This document shows, one piece after another, positions 43,884 through 52,879 of a stretch of 64,000 nt of DNA (its first letter is position 1; each line of letters opens with the position of its first letter). This DNA is from Thiodiazotropha sp040506775 (GTDB lineage: Bacteria; Pseudomonadota; Gammaproteobacteria; Chromatiales; Chromatiaceae). Below the pieces are notes generated by a model. It was not told where the DNA came from and ran no database searches. It saw nothing but the letters and a program-made list of their open reading frames with translations. The stretch spans positions 186,001 to 250,000 of the forward strand of contig JBEVWC010000003.1 of NCBI GenBank assembly GCA_040506775.1, read 5' to 3'. The translations under genes and the position numbers were made by a program.

Positions 43884-44629
43884 GAATCTCCCCTGTTTCG
43901 CAACGCTTCTACCCGGGCGGACAGTTGCCGGTAGTGACTGCCCTTCCAATAAATCTGTCCACAGTCCCGGCAAAGCCAGAATTCATTATAGTGATGCCGC
44001 ACCCGATTGGGCAGCCTGTCAGCGATCTGCTCGGGCTCGACCGGTGCGAGTTCACCGTTACACAGGGTGCAGCGGCTGAAGGGCGCCATCTGCGCGATCA
44101 GGTCAAAGCGCTCGACCACCTCCTGGAGTTGCCGATGAGGCTCGATCGCATGCACGTAACAGCCATGGGTCAGCTCGCGGTGCATCAGAAGAGCCCGGTC
44201 ACGAGTCAGCAGGACACGTTGCTCAGCGACCGAGCAGTCCACCAGAGCACGGTCACCGGCGTCGTTACGAAATCGGGTGTCGAACCCCACCAGCCGCAAC
44301 AACCGGGCCAGTTTGCCCAGGTGCGCATCGGCGATGAAGCGGGGAATTCTCAGGGGCCTCCCACGGAGTTTCAGCAGTGGCGTGACATCCAGGGCCTCAA
44401 ACATAGGATAGACACTGATGCGGTCGCCTTCCCGCAGGGGGTAATCGAGGGCCACCGACTCGCCATTGACCAGGATTATCTCGATCTCCGTGTGCGGCAC
44501 GCCGAGCTTTTCGATCAGGTGCTTGACGCTCTGTCCAGCCTGGAATGACTGCACACTGTCCTGCTTGCGCAGGGCAGCGGGAAGAAAATCGTTCAGCTCC
44601 TCATAGAACCTCAGGGTGACCTCAGGCAT
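43880..44629 (-). CDS. Mut7-C RNase-domain protein with ubiquitin-like N-terminus
   Basis: 249 aa. Residues 1-85 (MPEVTLRFYEELNDFLP to DYPLREGDRISVYP) form a ThiS/ubiquitin-like Mut7-C ubiquitin domain. The rest is the Mut7-C RNase domain of the PIN-like fold, with FIADAHLGKLARLLRLVGFD, LLTRDRALL and two zinc-knuckle pairs (CTLC at about 187-190 and CRDC). Probably an RNA-cleaving or tRNA-related enzyme. The ATG at 44629 is chosen because the longer frame to 44800 runs into the REP repeats. Confidence 0.88.
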   Translation of the reverse strand: MPEVTLRFYEELNDFLPAALRKQDSVQSFQAGQSVKHLIEKLGVPHTEIEIILVNGESVALDYPLREGDRISVYPMFEALDVTPLLKLRGRPLRIPRFIADAHLGKLARLLRLVGFDTRFRNDAGDRALVDCSVAEQRVLLTRDRALLMHRELTHGCYVHAIEPHRQLQEVVERFDLIAQMAPFSRCTLCNGELAPVEPEQIADRLPNRVRHHYNEFWLCRDCGQIYWKGSHYRQLSARVEALRNRGDS

Positions 44630-44760
44630 CTGCCCCGTCGACCTGATCGCGTAGGCTGTGTGATGAATCCAAGCGCCAGGCGCACGCATGGATATCCGGG
44701 ACACCCGGGTAACCACAAGCAGTCGGGAGACTAGGCATGCGCCACGAGGATACTGACACT

Positions 44761-44869
44761 CGTTCCCACGCTCTGCGTGGGAATGCAGACCCAGGGTCAA
44801 GCGAAAATCCAGGCTGTTTCGATGCCATAGGGCTTATGTATGCATTCCCACGCAGAGCGTGGGAACGAG
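44761..44869. repeat. Inverted pair of REP-like palindromes
   Basis: Copies at 44761-44786 (CGTTCCCACGCTCTGCGTGG core) and, inverted, at 44841-44869 flank a 54-bp spacer. Same family as 7651-7760. The pair sits between the Mut7-C gene and xthA, upstream of the former. Confidence 0.9.
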
Positions 44870-44923
44870 ACAACGAGTCTTGAACCTCAGGGTGATCACC
44901 ACAGTCATGGATCCGCCAGGAGG

Positions 44924-45739
44924 TCAGAAATCGAATTCCGCCCACACCGGACAGTGATCCGAAGGTTTCTCCATGGCGCGGATGTCATAGGCGATTCCGG
45001 CATCGGTGCAGGCACTGATCAACGGTTGAGTAGCCAGCATCAGATCGATGCGCAGGCCCCGCTTGGGTTCCCGTTCAAAACCCCGGCTGCGGTAATCGAA
45101 CCAGCTGAACAGGTCATCCACCTCCGGCTTGAGGGTACGGAAGCTGTCCTGCAGCCCCCAATCCATGATGGCCTGCAACCAGGCCCGCTCCTCGGGGAGG
45201 AAACTGCACTTACCGGTCTTCAGCCAGCGCTTGGCGTTGTCCTCGCCAATGCCGATGTCGCTATCCAGGGGCGCCACGTTCATATCACCCACCAGCAGCA
45301 GGGGCTCGTCCGGGCTGTGGTGGGTCTGCAGGTAACTGAGCAGATCGGCGTAGAATTTCTCCTTGGCGGGAAACTTCACCGCGTGGTCCCGGCTCTCCCC
45401 CTGGGGGAAGTAGCCGTTGATCACACTGAATTCGCTCCCTTTGGGTGAACGGTAGCGGCCCACGATGAGGCGGCGCTGGGCATCGTCCCCATCCGTGGGA
45501 AAACCCTTGCTCACCGCCAGGGGCTCGGTCTTGGAGAGCAGCGCCACCCCGTAGTGGGTCTTCTGACCGTGATAGCAGGCCCGGTAGTCCAGCGCCGCAA
45601 TCATATCCAGGGGAAAATCCTGGTCCTGGACCTTGGACTCCTGAATCCCGATGACATCGGGGTCGTAGGCCGCTTTGAGTTGCTGCAGCTGATGGGCCCG
45701 GGCACGGATCCCATTGGTGTTGAACGATACAATCCTCAC
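44924..45739 (-). CDS. xthA: Exodeoxyribonuclease III
   Basis: 271-aa AP endonuclease/3'-5' exonuclease for base-excision repair. Almost full-length resemblance to E. coli XthA: Glu34 in GIQESKV, YHGQKTHYGVALLSK, INGYFPQGESRDH, catalytic Asp/Asn in VGDMNVAP, the block RTGK-like WLKTGKCSFLPEER, and the catalytic His in KPSDHCPVW. The start is GTG at 45739 with GAGG nine bases upstream. Confidence 0.95.
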   Translation of the reverse strand: MRIVSFNTNGIRARAHQLQQLKAAYDPDVIGIQESKVQDQDFPLDMIAALDYRACYHGQKTHYGVALLSKTEPLAVSKGFPTDGDDAQRRLIVGRYRSPKGSEFSVINGYFPQGESRDHAVKFPAKEKFYADLLSYLQTHHSPDEPLLLVGDMNVAPLDSDIGIGEDNAKRWLKTGKCSFLPEERAWLQAIMDWGLQDSFRTLKPEVDDLFSWFDYRSRGFEREPKRGLRIDLMLATQPLISACTDAGIAYDIRAMEKPSDHCPVWAEFDF

Positions 45740-45827
45740 AGGTGTTTGCCTCTGCTCTCAGGGTAGTGGACGCATGGCCGGGTAGCCGCCATGCAGGATG
45801 ATCTCAAAGGGTCTGCGGATGGTGAGT

Positions 45828-46133
45828 TCAACCCCGGGAGGGTAGTACCTCGAGGGTCTCCCCTTCCCCCATCTCGAAACCGTGCCGATAGGCCTTGCCC
45901 CAGGGCAGGAAGGGACTCTCCTCGGAGACCGGTTGCGGGGCCGGTTTCAGCGCCTCCTGAACGTTCTGTGCGTATCCCTGCCGGTTCATCGCGGCGACCA
46001 TGCCATCCGCGTAGCCCCGGTTGTACCACAGCTGCAGTTCCGCATCCTCCGGCGCAAGTCCGGAGGTCTCTGCATAGAGGTTTTTCACCACCTGCAGGAG
46101 CCGCGAAAACACCTCATCCCCCGATCGATTCAT
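45828..46133 (-). CDS. Small conserved-looking hypothetical protein
   Basis: 101 aa, soluble and charged, no signal peptide. The first 70 residues look helical (DEVFSRLLQVVKNLYAETSG, LQLWYNRGYADGMVAAMN). A proline-rich linker leads to PWGKAYRHGFEMGEGET. The ATG at 46133 is preferred to the frame reaching 46178. It lies between xthA and yaaA and is transcribed leftward, divergent from yaaA. No family recognised. Confidence 0.65.
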   Translation of the reverse strand: MNRSGDEVFSRLLQVVKNLYAETSGLAPEDAELQLWYNRGYADGMVAAMNRQGYAQNVQEALKPAPQPVSEESPFLPWGKAYRHGFEMGEGETLEVLPSRG

Positions 46134-46320
46134 CTGCCACCCATCCTGACCTGCCGTACTCCGCCCCAGGGGCGGCACTCGAATTGGAACAATCGCAGAA
46201 GCCTACCACGGGCCATTCCCCATCACTACCCACCGGGCTTTTTCCTCACCCCCGGCCGGTTGTAATTCTCTCCCCGTGTAGCGATCATGGGACGCATATT
46301 CGGATGCAGGAACCTGAACC

Positions 46321-47088
46321 ATGCTGATTGTCATCTCACCCGCCAAAACTCTCGATTACGAGACCCCGCCGATCACCCGGAGCCATACCAAACCACGATT
46401 CCTCAAGGACTCCCAGCAACTGGTCAGCAATCTGCGCAACTACTCCGCGCTGGACCTGGCGGAACTGATGAAACTGAGCATGAAACTGGCGGAACTCAAC
46501 TTCGAGCGCTATCACGACTGGAAGACCCCGTTTTCAATGAAGAACGCCAAACAGGCGGTGCTCGCCATGAAGGGGGACGTGTACACCGGCCTGGATGCGG
46601 AAACCCTGAGCGAGGAATCCCTGGATTTCGCCCAGGCGCATCTGCGTATCCTTTCTGGCCTCTACGGGGTGCTCAAGCCCCTGGACCTGATGCAACCCTA
46701 CCGGCTGGAGATGGGCACCAAGCTGCCCAATGAAGCAGGCAAGGATCTGTACGCCTTCTGGGGTGAAACCATCACCCAGACGATCAACAAGGATCTCAAG
46801 GCCCAGGGTGACGACGTACTGATCAATCTCGCCTCCAACGAGTACTTCAAATCGATCAAACCGAAACTGATAAAAGGTCGCATCATCACCCCCCAGTTCA
46901 AGGAGCGGAAGAACGGCGGCTACCAGATGATCGGAGTGTTCGCGAAACGGGCCCGGGGCCTGATGAGCCGCTACATCATCGACAAGCGGCTGCAGGAGCC
47001 GGAAGCCCTGAAGCGCTTCAAGGTCGAGGGTTACGCCTACAACAAACCACTCTCCAAAGGTGACCAATGGGTGTTCACCCGCGGCTGA
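46321..47088 (+). CDS. yaaA: Peroxide stress protein YaaA
   Basis: 255 aa of the DUF328/YaaA family, which lowers free iron and limits oxidative DNA damage in E. coli. Typical landmarks: MLIVISPAKTLDYE at the start, ILSGLYGVLKPLDLMQPYRL in the middle, LINLASNEYFKSI, and GYAYN near the end. GGAACC lies upstream of the ATG. Its last 22 bp overlap the following tatD-like gene, so the two are cotranscribed. Confidence 0.95.
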   Translation: MLIVISPAKTLDYETPPITRSHTKPRFLKDSQQLVSNLRNYSALDLAELMKLSMKLAELNFERYHDWKTPFSMKNAKQAVLAMKGDVYTGLDAETLSEESLDFAQAHLRILSGLYGVLKPLDLMQPYRLEMGTKLPNEAGKDLYAFWGETITQTINKDLKAQGDDVLINLASNEYFKSIKPKLIKGRIITPQFKERKNGGYQMIGVFAKRARGLMSRYIIDKRLQEPEALKRFKVEGYAYNKPLSKGDQWVFTRG

Positions 47089-47852
47089 TCGACGCCCACA
47101 GCCATTTCGACGACGCCTCGTTCGATGCGGATCGGGAACAGGCGCTACAGCGCGCTCATGACTCGGGGGTGCGCGAGCAGGTGATCCCCGCGGTCATCGC
47201 CGCCTGGTGGCCGAGGATCCGCGAGCTGTGCCGGGACTACCCCGGGCTCTACCCGAGCTATGGCCTGCACCCCATGTACCTGAGCGATCACCGAGAATCC
47301 CATCTCGAGGCGCTGCGGGAATGGATCGAACGGGAACAGCCGGTGGCGATCGGGGAGTGCGGCCTGGACTTCTACATTCCCGATCCCCAGCCCGAACTGC
47401 AGCAGTTCTATTTCGAAGGCCAGCTGAGCCTGGCCCGGCAGTACGATCTTCCGCTGATCATTCATGCCCGGCGCTCTGTGGAAGAGGTGATCAACACCCT
47501 GCGGCGTTATCCGGGTGTGCGGGGCATGCTGCACAGCTTTTCCGGCAGCGAACAGCAGGCGCTGCGCCTGATCGACCTGGGGTTCTATCTCAGCTTCGGC
47601 GGGCCGGTCACCTATCCCCGGGCTCAGCGCATGCACCGGCTGGTGCAGCGTCTGCCACTGACATCCCTGATGCTGGAGACCGACTCCCCGGATCAGCCCA
47701 ACTGCAACCATCGGGGTGAGCGCAACGAGCCGGCCCGCCTCACCGAGGTCCTCGAACAGGTCAGCACCCTGCGAAGCGAGCCCCCGGAGGAAGTTGCCGA
47801 GCAGACCCGCCGCAATACCTACCGGCTGTTCCACCTGCATCCCGACGCCTGA
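47067..47852 (+). CDS. TatD-family metal-dependent hydrolase
   Basis: 261-aa TIM-barrel DNase-like hydrolase. Metal ligands are recognisable: DAHSHFD near the N-terminus, GECGLDF with the bridging glutamate, IIHARR, HSFSGS and ETDSP. Closest to the YjjV/TatD subfamily. The ATG lies inside yaaA, preceded by AAAGGTGACC. TatD proteins act in DNA processing during repair, which fits its pairing with the peroxide-stress gene yaaA and the nearby xthA. Confidence 0.9.
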   Translation: MGVHPRLIDAHSHFDDASFDADREQALQRAHDSGVREQVIPAVIAAWWPRIRELCRDYPGLYPSYGLHPMYLSDHRESHLEALREWIEREQPVAIGECGLDFYIPDPQPELQQFYFEGQLSLARQYDLPLIIHARRSVEEVINTLRRYPGVRGMLHSFSGSEQQALRLIDLGFYLSFGGPVTYPRAQRMHRLVQRLPLTSLMLETDSPDQPNCNHRGERNEPARLTEVLEQVSTLRSEPPEEVAEQTRRNTYRLFHLHPDA

Positions 47853-47965
47853 CACCCATTCCTGCCAAACCGGTTAAAAAAATTGACCGCCGCCCTCGGA
47901 CGGGACATGACTCCGATCCCGTCCCCCGCTATGATGAGCCGGTTTTTTGAATTTGGAGTCTAGCC

Positions 47966-48964
47966 ATGTCGCGTAAAGGAATTCTCGTCACCGGAGGCGC
48001 CGGATACATCGGCAGCCATACGGCACGTCAACTGGGTGAAGCCGGAGAGCGCCTGGTCACCCTGGACAACCTTTCCACGGGATTCCGTGATGCGGTGCTC
48101 TACGGCGAACTCGTCGTTGGAGATACGGGTGACCGGGAACTGGTCAGCCGGGTGCTCAAAGAGCACGATGTGGACACGGTGATGCATTTCGCCGCCCACA
48201 CCGTGGTTCCTGAATCGGTGGAAAACCCGCTCAAGTACTACGCCAACAACACCTGCAACACCCGCAACCTACTGCAGTGCTGCGCCGAGGCGGGGGTCAA
48301 GCACTTCGTCTTCTCCTCTACTGCGGCGGTCTACGGCATCCCGGATTCGGGGATCGCCTACGAGGACGCACCCACCCAGCCCATCAATCCCTACGGCACC
48401 TCCAAGCTGATGTCGGAAATGATGCTGCGGGATCTGGCCTTTGCCAGCGACCTGCGCTATATCGCCCTGCGTTACTTCAATGTCGCGGGCTGCGACCTGC
48501 AGGGACGTATCGGCCAGTCCACCCCCAAGGCTACCCTGCTGACCAAGGTGGCCTGCGAAGCGGCGGTGGGCAAGCGCGAAGCGGTGTACATCTTCGGCAC
48601 CGACTATCCGACCCCGGACGGCACCGGGGTGCGGGACTACATCCATGTGGAGGACCTCGCCGACGCACATGTCAAGGCCCTGGACTACCTGCGCGGGGGC
48701 GGCGAATCCGCCACCCTGAACTGCGGATACGGACACGGCTACTCGGTACGTGAGCTGCTCAAATCAGTGGAGGACGCCAACGGCGCCCCCCTCAAGATCA
48801 TCGAGGCGGAACGCCGCGCGGGGGACCCGCCGGAGCTGGTCGCCGGCGCGAAAAAGGTGCGTGAGGTGCTCGGCTGGATTCCCCGCTACGACAACCTGGA
48901 CACCATCGCCAGCTCCTCGCTGGCCTGGGAGCGCAAACAGCTCGAAAACCCCTGGAAGAACTGA
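47966..48964 (+). CDS. galE: UDP-glucose 4-epimerase
   Basis: 332 aa, extended SDR fold. NAD-binding GGAGYIGSH lies near the N-terminus, followed by HFAAHTVVPESV, the catalytic Ser/Tyr/Lys set in SSTAAVYG and YGTSK, and the C-terminal GDPPELVAGAKKV region. It interconverts UDP-glucose and UDP-galactose for polysaccharide or LPS synthesis. GGAG upstream supports the ATG. The uppP gene follows 4 bp after its stop, joining sugar-nucleotide and lipid-carrier functions in one envelope operon. Confidence 0.93.
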   Translation: MSRKGILVTGGAGYIGSHTARQLGEAGERLVTLDNLSTGFRDAVLYGELVVGDTGDRELVSRVLKEHDVDTVMHFAAHTVVPESVENPLKYYANNTCNTRNLLQCCAEAGVKHFVFSSTAAVYGIPDSGIAYEDAPTQPINPYGTSKLMSEMMLRDLAFASDLRYIALRYFNVAGCDLQGRIGQSTPKATLLTKVACEAAVGKREAVYIFGTDYPTPDGTGVRDYIHVEDLADAHVKALDYLRGGGESATLNCGYGHGYSVRELLKSVEDANGAPLKIIEAERRAGDPPELVAGAKKVREVLGWIPRYDNLDTIASSSLAWERKQLENPWKN

Positions 48965-48968
48965 ACCC

Positions 48969-49769
48969 ATGGAACTGCTGCAGATCATTATCCTGGCGGC
49001 GGTCCAGGGTCTGACCGAGTTTCTGCCGATTTCCAGTTCCGCACACCTGATCCTGGCACCCCAGGTCACCGGTTATGCCGACCAGGGACTGGCCTTCGAC
49101 GTGGCGGTGCATGTGGGTACCCTGGCGGCGGTCATCGGTTATTTCCGCCACGAGGTGATCCACATCGGCGGGGACTTTTTCCGCTCCTGGGTCAACCCGG
49201 CGGCCCGATCCCGGGAGTCCCGCCTCGGCTGGATGATCGTCCTGGCGACCCTTCCGGTCGGAGTGTTCGGCCTGCTCATGAAGTCCCTGGTGGAGACTGA
49301 CCTGCGCTCCCCCCTGGTCATCGCCATCACCACCATCGGCTTTGGCATCCTGCTGCTGGTCGCGGATCTGATGGGCAAGCGCCAGCGCGATGAATACTCG
49401 TTGAACTGGATGCATGCCCTGGTGATTGGCGTGTTTCAGGCCATGGCCATCATTCCAGGCACTTCCCGCTCGGGGTCCACCATGACCGCGGGACTGATGC
49501 TCGGCCTGACCCGGGAGGCGGCATCCCGTTTTTCATTCCTGATCTCCATCCCCACCATTGTGATGTCGGGGGGGCTGCTGGGTCTGGATCTGCTCGAAAG
49601 CACCACACCTGTGGATTGGCTCTCAATCGGACTGGGTGTCGGCCTGGCGTTCATCACCGCCTACCTGTGCATCCATTTTTTCCTGCGCTTCATCGAGAAC
49701 ATCGGCATGTGGCCCTTCGTTATCTACCGCTTTCTGCTGGGAGGGCTGATCATCGCCTTCCTGTTGTAA
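48969..49769 (+). CDS. uppP: Undecaprenyl-diphosphatase
   Basis: 266-aa multispanning protein (BacA/UppP) that dephosphorylates undecaprenyl pyrophosphate to recycle the lipid carrier for peptidoglycan and O-antigen. The two active-site motifs are clear: QGLTEFLPISSSAHL near the N-terminus and IPGTSRSGSTM in the second half. About eight membrane helices. The ATG at 48969 is preferred to the longer frame from 48750, which overlaps galE. Confidence 0.95.
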   Translation: MELLQIIILAAVQGLTEFLPISSSAHLILAPQVTGYADQGLAFDVAVHVGTLAAVIGYFRHEVIHIGGDFFRSWVNPAARSRESRLGWMIVLATLPVGVFGLLMKSLVETDLRSPLVIAITTIGFGILLLVADLMGKRQRDEYSLNWMHALVIGVFQAMAIIPGTSRSGSTMTAGLMLGLTREAASRFSFLISIPTIVMSGGLLGLDLLESTTPVDWLSIGLGVGLAFITAYLCIHFFLRFIENIGMWPFVIYRFLLGGLIIAFLL

Positions 49770-49896
49770 GCCGGTCCTGAGCGACCCAGCATACAATCCG
49801 ATACAATAGATGCCTTGACTCTGATAAACACGGAATGGGATAGTTTCGATAGATACCGAACTCTCCCTGACAAACCAAGGAAGAAGGAATCAAAAA

Positions 49897-50400
49897 ATGT
49901 TCAAGACACTCATCAAACTCTCAGCCACGATCCTGATCACCCTGAGCATCTCCGCATGCTTCACTGGCGGTGGTAACGATGTCAAGGTCAAGACCTTCGA
50001 GGTCAACGGATCAACCTCGGAACTCGAAGATGGCCGAGTGGTGATCGATTCGAATATCAACAGCGGTAAGTTCGAATTGGTGTGGGAGGTTGATGACGAT
50101 AATGCCAATGGCTACTACACCTGGTTTTATCTGAGCGTCAACAGCAATCTCTCCAGGGACAACGACATAGATTTCTACTATGTCTATTGCGGAGAAACCG
50201 GTCGTTGTGATCATGATGATGACAATGACGAGGATTGCTGGTTCGACAACAACCTGGAAATGGTCTGTGAGGATGACGATGATCCGACGACCGATGTCGA
50301 TGAGATCATCGACAGTCTGCCGGAAGACCTCTACATCATCATCGAAGCCTGCAATGACTCGGATTGCGACACCGAAGCGGTCCCTGTGCGGCTGCGCTGA
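49897..50400 (+). CDS. Small acidic predicted lipoprotein
   Basis: 167 aa. A type II signal peptide (KLSATILITLSISACF) has lipobox ISAC, with the cysteine at residue 21. The mature part is strongly acidic, with clusters such as HDDDNDED and EDDDDPTTD and several cysteines that could form disulfides; calcium binding is possible. No family recognised. GGAAGAAGGAAT lies just upstream. A hairpin at 50416-50442 follows the stop. Confidence 0.75.
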   Translation: MFKTLIKLSATILITLSISACFTGGGNDVKVKTFEVNGSTSELEDGRVVIDSNINSGKFELVWEVDDDNANGYYTWFYLSVNSNLSRDNDIDFYYVYCGETGRCDHDDDNDEDCWFDNNLEMVCEDDDDPTTDVDEIIDSLPEDLYIIIEACNDSDCDTEAVPVRLR

Positions 50401-50415
50401 TTTTGATCTCAAACG

Positions 50416-50442
50416 CCGGGAGTCGGCCCAATCGGCTCCCGG
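50416..50442 (+). terminator. Hairpin after acidic lipoprotein gene
   Basis: CCGGGAG and CTCCCGG pair across a 13-base loop, 15 bp after the stop at 50400. No clear T-tract follows, so termination is plausible rather than shown. Confidence 0.45.
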
Positions 50443-50545
50443 TAGATAGTGAAGATATCCATGGATGGGATTGACAACAGCCCCGATTGATCGGATTTGC
50501 CTAGCATCGAGCGGATTCCCAGTTCGATTTCTTGACTACCTTTGT

Positions 50546-50874
50546 GATTATCCAATTGCTCAACCATAGAAGCTGTCGCCAGCGGCTGTTGATTTGAGAT
50601 GTTCGCTGCGTGCAGTTTTTTTCTCCCCCCTCTCCCGCAAGGGGAGAGGGAAATCACGGATCCAGCAGGGTGGTAAACGCATAGCTTGTCACCAATTCCT
50701 GATCCGTATCCGTAGGTCGGGTTAGCGAAGCGTAACCCGACGAACAGCAAGACCATGCCCGTTTCATGTCGGGTTACGCTTCGTTAACCCGATCTACCGG
50801 CAACTTTTAGATTATCCAATCGCTCAGCTAGAGAAGATGTCGTGTGTGGCTGTTCAGTAGAGGTGTTCGCTGCG
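50546..50874. repeat. Pair of 66-bp direct repeats
   Basis: Blocks at 50546-50610 and 50809-50874 both run GATTATCCAAT to GGTGTTCGCTGCG-like ends with roughly 75-80 percent visual identity. Between them lie a CCCTCTCCC hairpin (50626-50650) and two facing TCGGGTTA palindromes (50712-50742, 50768-50797). Confidence 0.75.
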
Positions 50875-50981
50875 CTCGATCACCACAACCCCTTTCCCAT
50901 TTTGCGAAGTGAGAGGGTTAACATTTCTACGGACAGAGTGTGCACCGGGCAGTTTGATAATTCCGGCATTCGAGTCATGCG

Positions 50982-51020
50982 TCCCCTCTCCCCTTGCGGG
51001 AGAGGGCCAGGGAGGGGGGG
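50982..51020. repeat. CCCCTCTCCC-type palindromic repeat
   Basis: TCCCCTCTCCCCTTGCGGGA continuing GAGGGCCAGGGAGGGG forms a hairpin with a G-rich 3' arm. Related copies lie at 50626-50650 and 55843-55881. Confidence 0.8.
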
Positions 51021-51163
51021 AATAAAAAAACCGTGAGCGCAGCAAACACCCCAACTCAAAACTCATCTCTAAAAACTCAAAACTTCCCCTATCATCCGCT
51101 ATTCAATACCCGAAACCTGATTCATCGGGGTTGAGTTTGCAGACCAGTCTATAGGTTATTTTT

Positions 51164-52879
51164 TCATTCGCCGATATAGCGCTTACGCTTACTCTCCCTG
51201 ACCCGCTCCAGATCCACCAGAATCATTCCATCGGTACAACCCGCGAAGTCGGGATCGATGCCGAAATCGAGAAAGCTCACACCCCCCGGTTCACACAGAT
51301 CGGTGTACTGCTTGTAGAGTGTGGGAATGGTCAGGTCGAACTGCGCCAACTGGTTCTTCAACTCCTGCAGATCCGTCTCGTAGTCGTCACCGACGAACAC
51401 CTGGCCCAGTTCATCCCAGGTGGCCCGGCTGGTCTGATAGGGATTGCGCGCGGAACCGAGAAACTGCTTCGGGGGAAAGTAGCGCAGATAAAAATCCACC
51501 ATCAGGTCACGCGCCGGTTTCGGATAACGGGCACTGATGCTCACCGGACCGAACATATAGCGGATCTCCGTATGATGCCGCAGGTAGGCGCCCAAACCCT
51601 GCCACAGATAGTCCAGCGCCCGGGAGCCCCAGTAGCGGGGCTGAACGAAACTTCTCCCCAGCTCAATCGCCTGATCCGCATAGGCGTCGAAGGCCTCATC
51701 GAACTTGAACAGGCTCTGCGTGTAGATTCCATCCTTACCCTGCTGTTCGAGTATTTGGCGAACCTCGCCGATCCGGTAGGAACCCACCATCTCCAATTCA
51801 TTCTCGTCCCACAGCACCAGGTGACGATAATGCAGATCGTACTTGTCCGTGTCCCGACGCTTGCCGGTGCCTTCGCCCACCTTGCGGAAGCTGATCTCCC
51901 GCAGACGCCCAATCTCCCGCATGAAGGCACTGCCTGGCTCCCAGTCCATCAGCAGAATCTGCTTGCCGTCCCGGGTCTGCCCCAGCACCTCGCCCTTGCT
52001 CAACTCCTTCTTCAACGCCTGACGGGACTCCGGATGGGCAATGCTCTTCTCGGTGGTGAACACCCCGGGTTTGCGTTGGGAGATGCGGTAGAGATGCTTG
52101 CGCACCATCTTCACCCGGGACTTCAGACGGATGCCTGCCACGTTCAGATGATCGAAGGGAATCAATTCACCGACCCGGAAGGCAATGGTGTTGGAGCGCT
52201 GCAGGAACATCTCCTGCACCAGCAACAACGCCGCGATCGGCTTGTAGAGCATGGACACCCCGTAGAACAGGGGCGAGTTGCGGGCATCGATATAGATCGG
52301 CAACAACGGCGAATGGGTGCGCCGTGCAAACTGCATGAAACCGCTCTTCCAACGGGTGTCCCGGACCCCGTTGGGCCTCAGACGCGACACCTCTCCCGCG
52401 GGAAAGATGATCACCAGTTCCTCCCGCTCCAGCGCCGCATGAATGCGCTTGACCCCATTGCGATTCGATCCGCCTCCCAGGTTGTCCACCGGCAGCAGCA
52501 GTTCCCCGAGAGGTTCGATGGATGAGAGCAGATCCGTGGCCACTACCTTGATGTCCCGGCGCACCCGGCTGATCATCTGGATCAGACTCAGCGCATCCAG
52601 GGCACCCAGGGGGTGGTTCGCCACCACGATCACCCGGCCGCTGGGGGGTATGTTCTCCAGGTCCTTGTTCGAAACCAGATAGTCGAGATCAAAGTATTCG
52701 AGCACCTTTTCGATCAGTTCGAAGCCTCTGAGTGACTGGTGCTCATCCAGAAAACGGTTGATTTCCCGTTCCCGGAACAGCATGCGCAGGATCTTCAGCA
52801 TCGGCCGGGTCAGAAGGCTCGGCTGCTTTCCGAAAAATCCCGGAAATCGGTCGGTCAGGACCTGTTCTACATTCAGCAA
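51164..52879 (-). CDS. Bifunctional acyltransferase, OlsF-like (PlsC domain plus GNAT-type domain)
   Basis: 571 aa. The N-terminal half is a PlsC-type O-acyltransferase (NHPLGALDAL as the His/Asp box, then IIFPAGEVSRLRPNG). The C-terminal half from about 290 is an OlsB-like N-acyltransferase (ISFRKVGEGTGKRRDTDKYD, VLWDENELEMVGSYRIG, GRSFVQPRYWG). This order matches OlsF, which makes ornithine or related aminolipids by itself. Phosphate-free aminolipids often replace phospholipids under phosphorus limitation. The TTG at 52879 has GGGGAG seven bases upstream. Confidence 0.82.
   Translation of the reverse strand: MLNVEQVLTDRFPGFFGKQPSLLTRPMLKILRMLFREREINRFLDEHQSLRGFELIEKVLEYFDLDYLVSNKDLENIPPSGRVIVVANHPLGALDALSLIQMISRVRRDIKVVATDLLSSIEPLGELLLPVDNLGGGSNRNGVKRIHAALEREELVIIFPAGEVSRLRPNGVRDTRWKSGFMQFARRTHSPLLPIYIDARNSPLFYGVSMLYKPIAALLLVQEMFLQRSNTIAFRVGELIPFDHLNVAGIRLKSRVKMVRKHLYRISQRKPGVFTTEKSIAHPESRQALKKELSKGEVLGQTRDGKQILLMDWEPGSAFMREIGRLREISFRKVGEGTGKRRDTDKYDLHYRHLVLWDENELEMVGSYRIGEVRQILEQQGKDGIYTQSLFKFDEAFDAYADQAIELGRSFVQPRYWGSRALDYLWQGLGAYLRHHTEIRYMFGPVSISARYPKPARDLMVDFYLRYFPPKQFLGSARNPYQTSRATWDELGQVFVGDDYETDLQELKNQLAQFDLTIPTLYKQYTDLCEPGGVSFLDFGIDPDFAGCTDGMILVDLERVRESKRKRYIGE

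Larger units (their letters stand above)
50401..51163. other. 763-bp repeat-rich intergenic region
   Basis: No gene found. It contains a terminator-like hairpin, two directly repeated blocks of about 66 bp (50546-50610 and 50809-50874), a CCCTCTCCC hairpin (50626-50650), a facing pair of TCGGGTTA-type palindromes (50712-50797) and a longer purine/pyrimidine hairpin (50982-51020). Confidence 0.75.
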
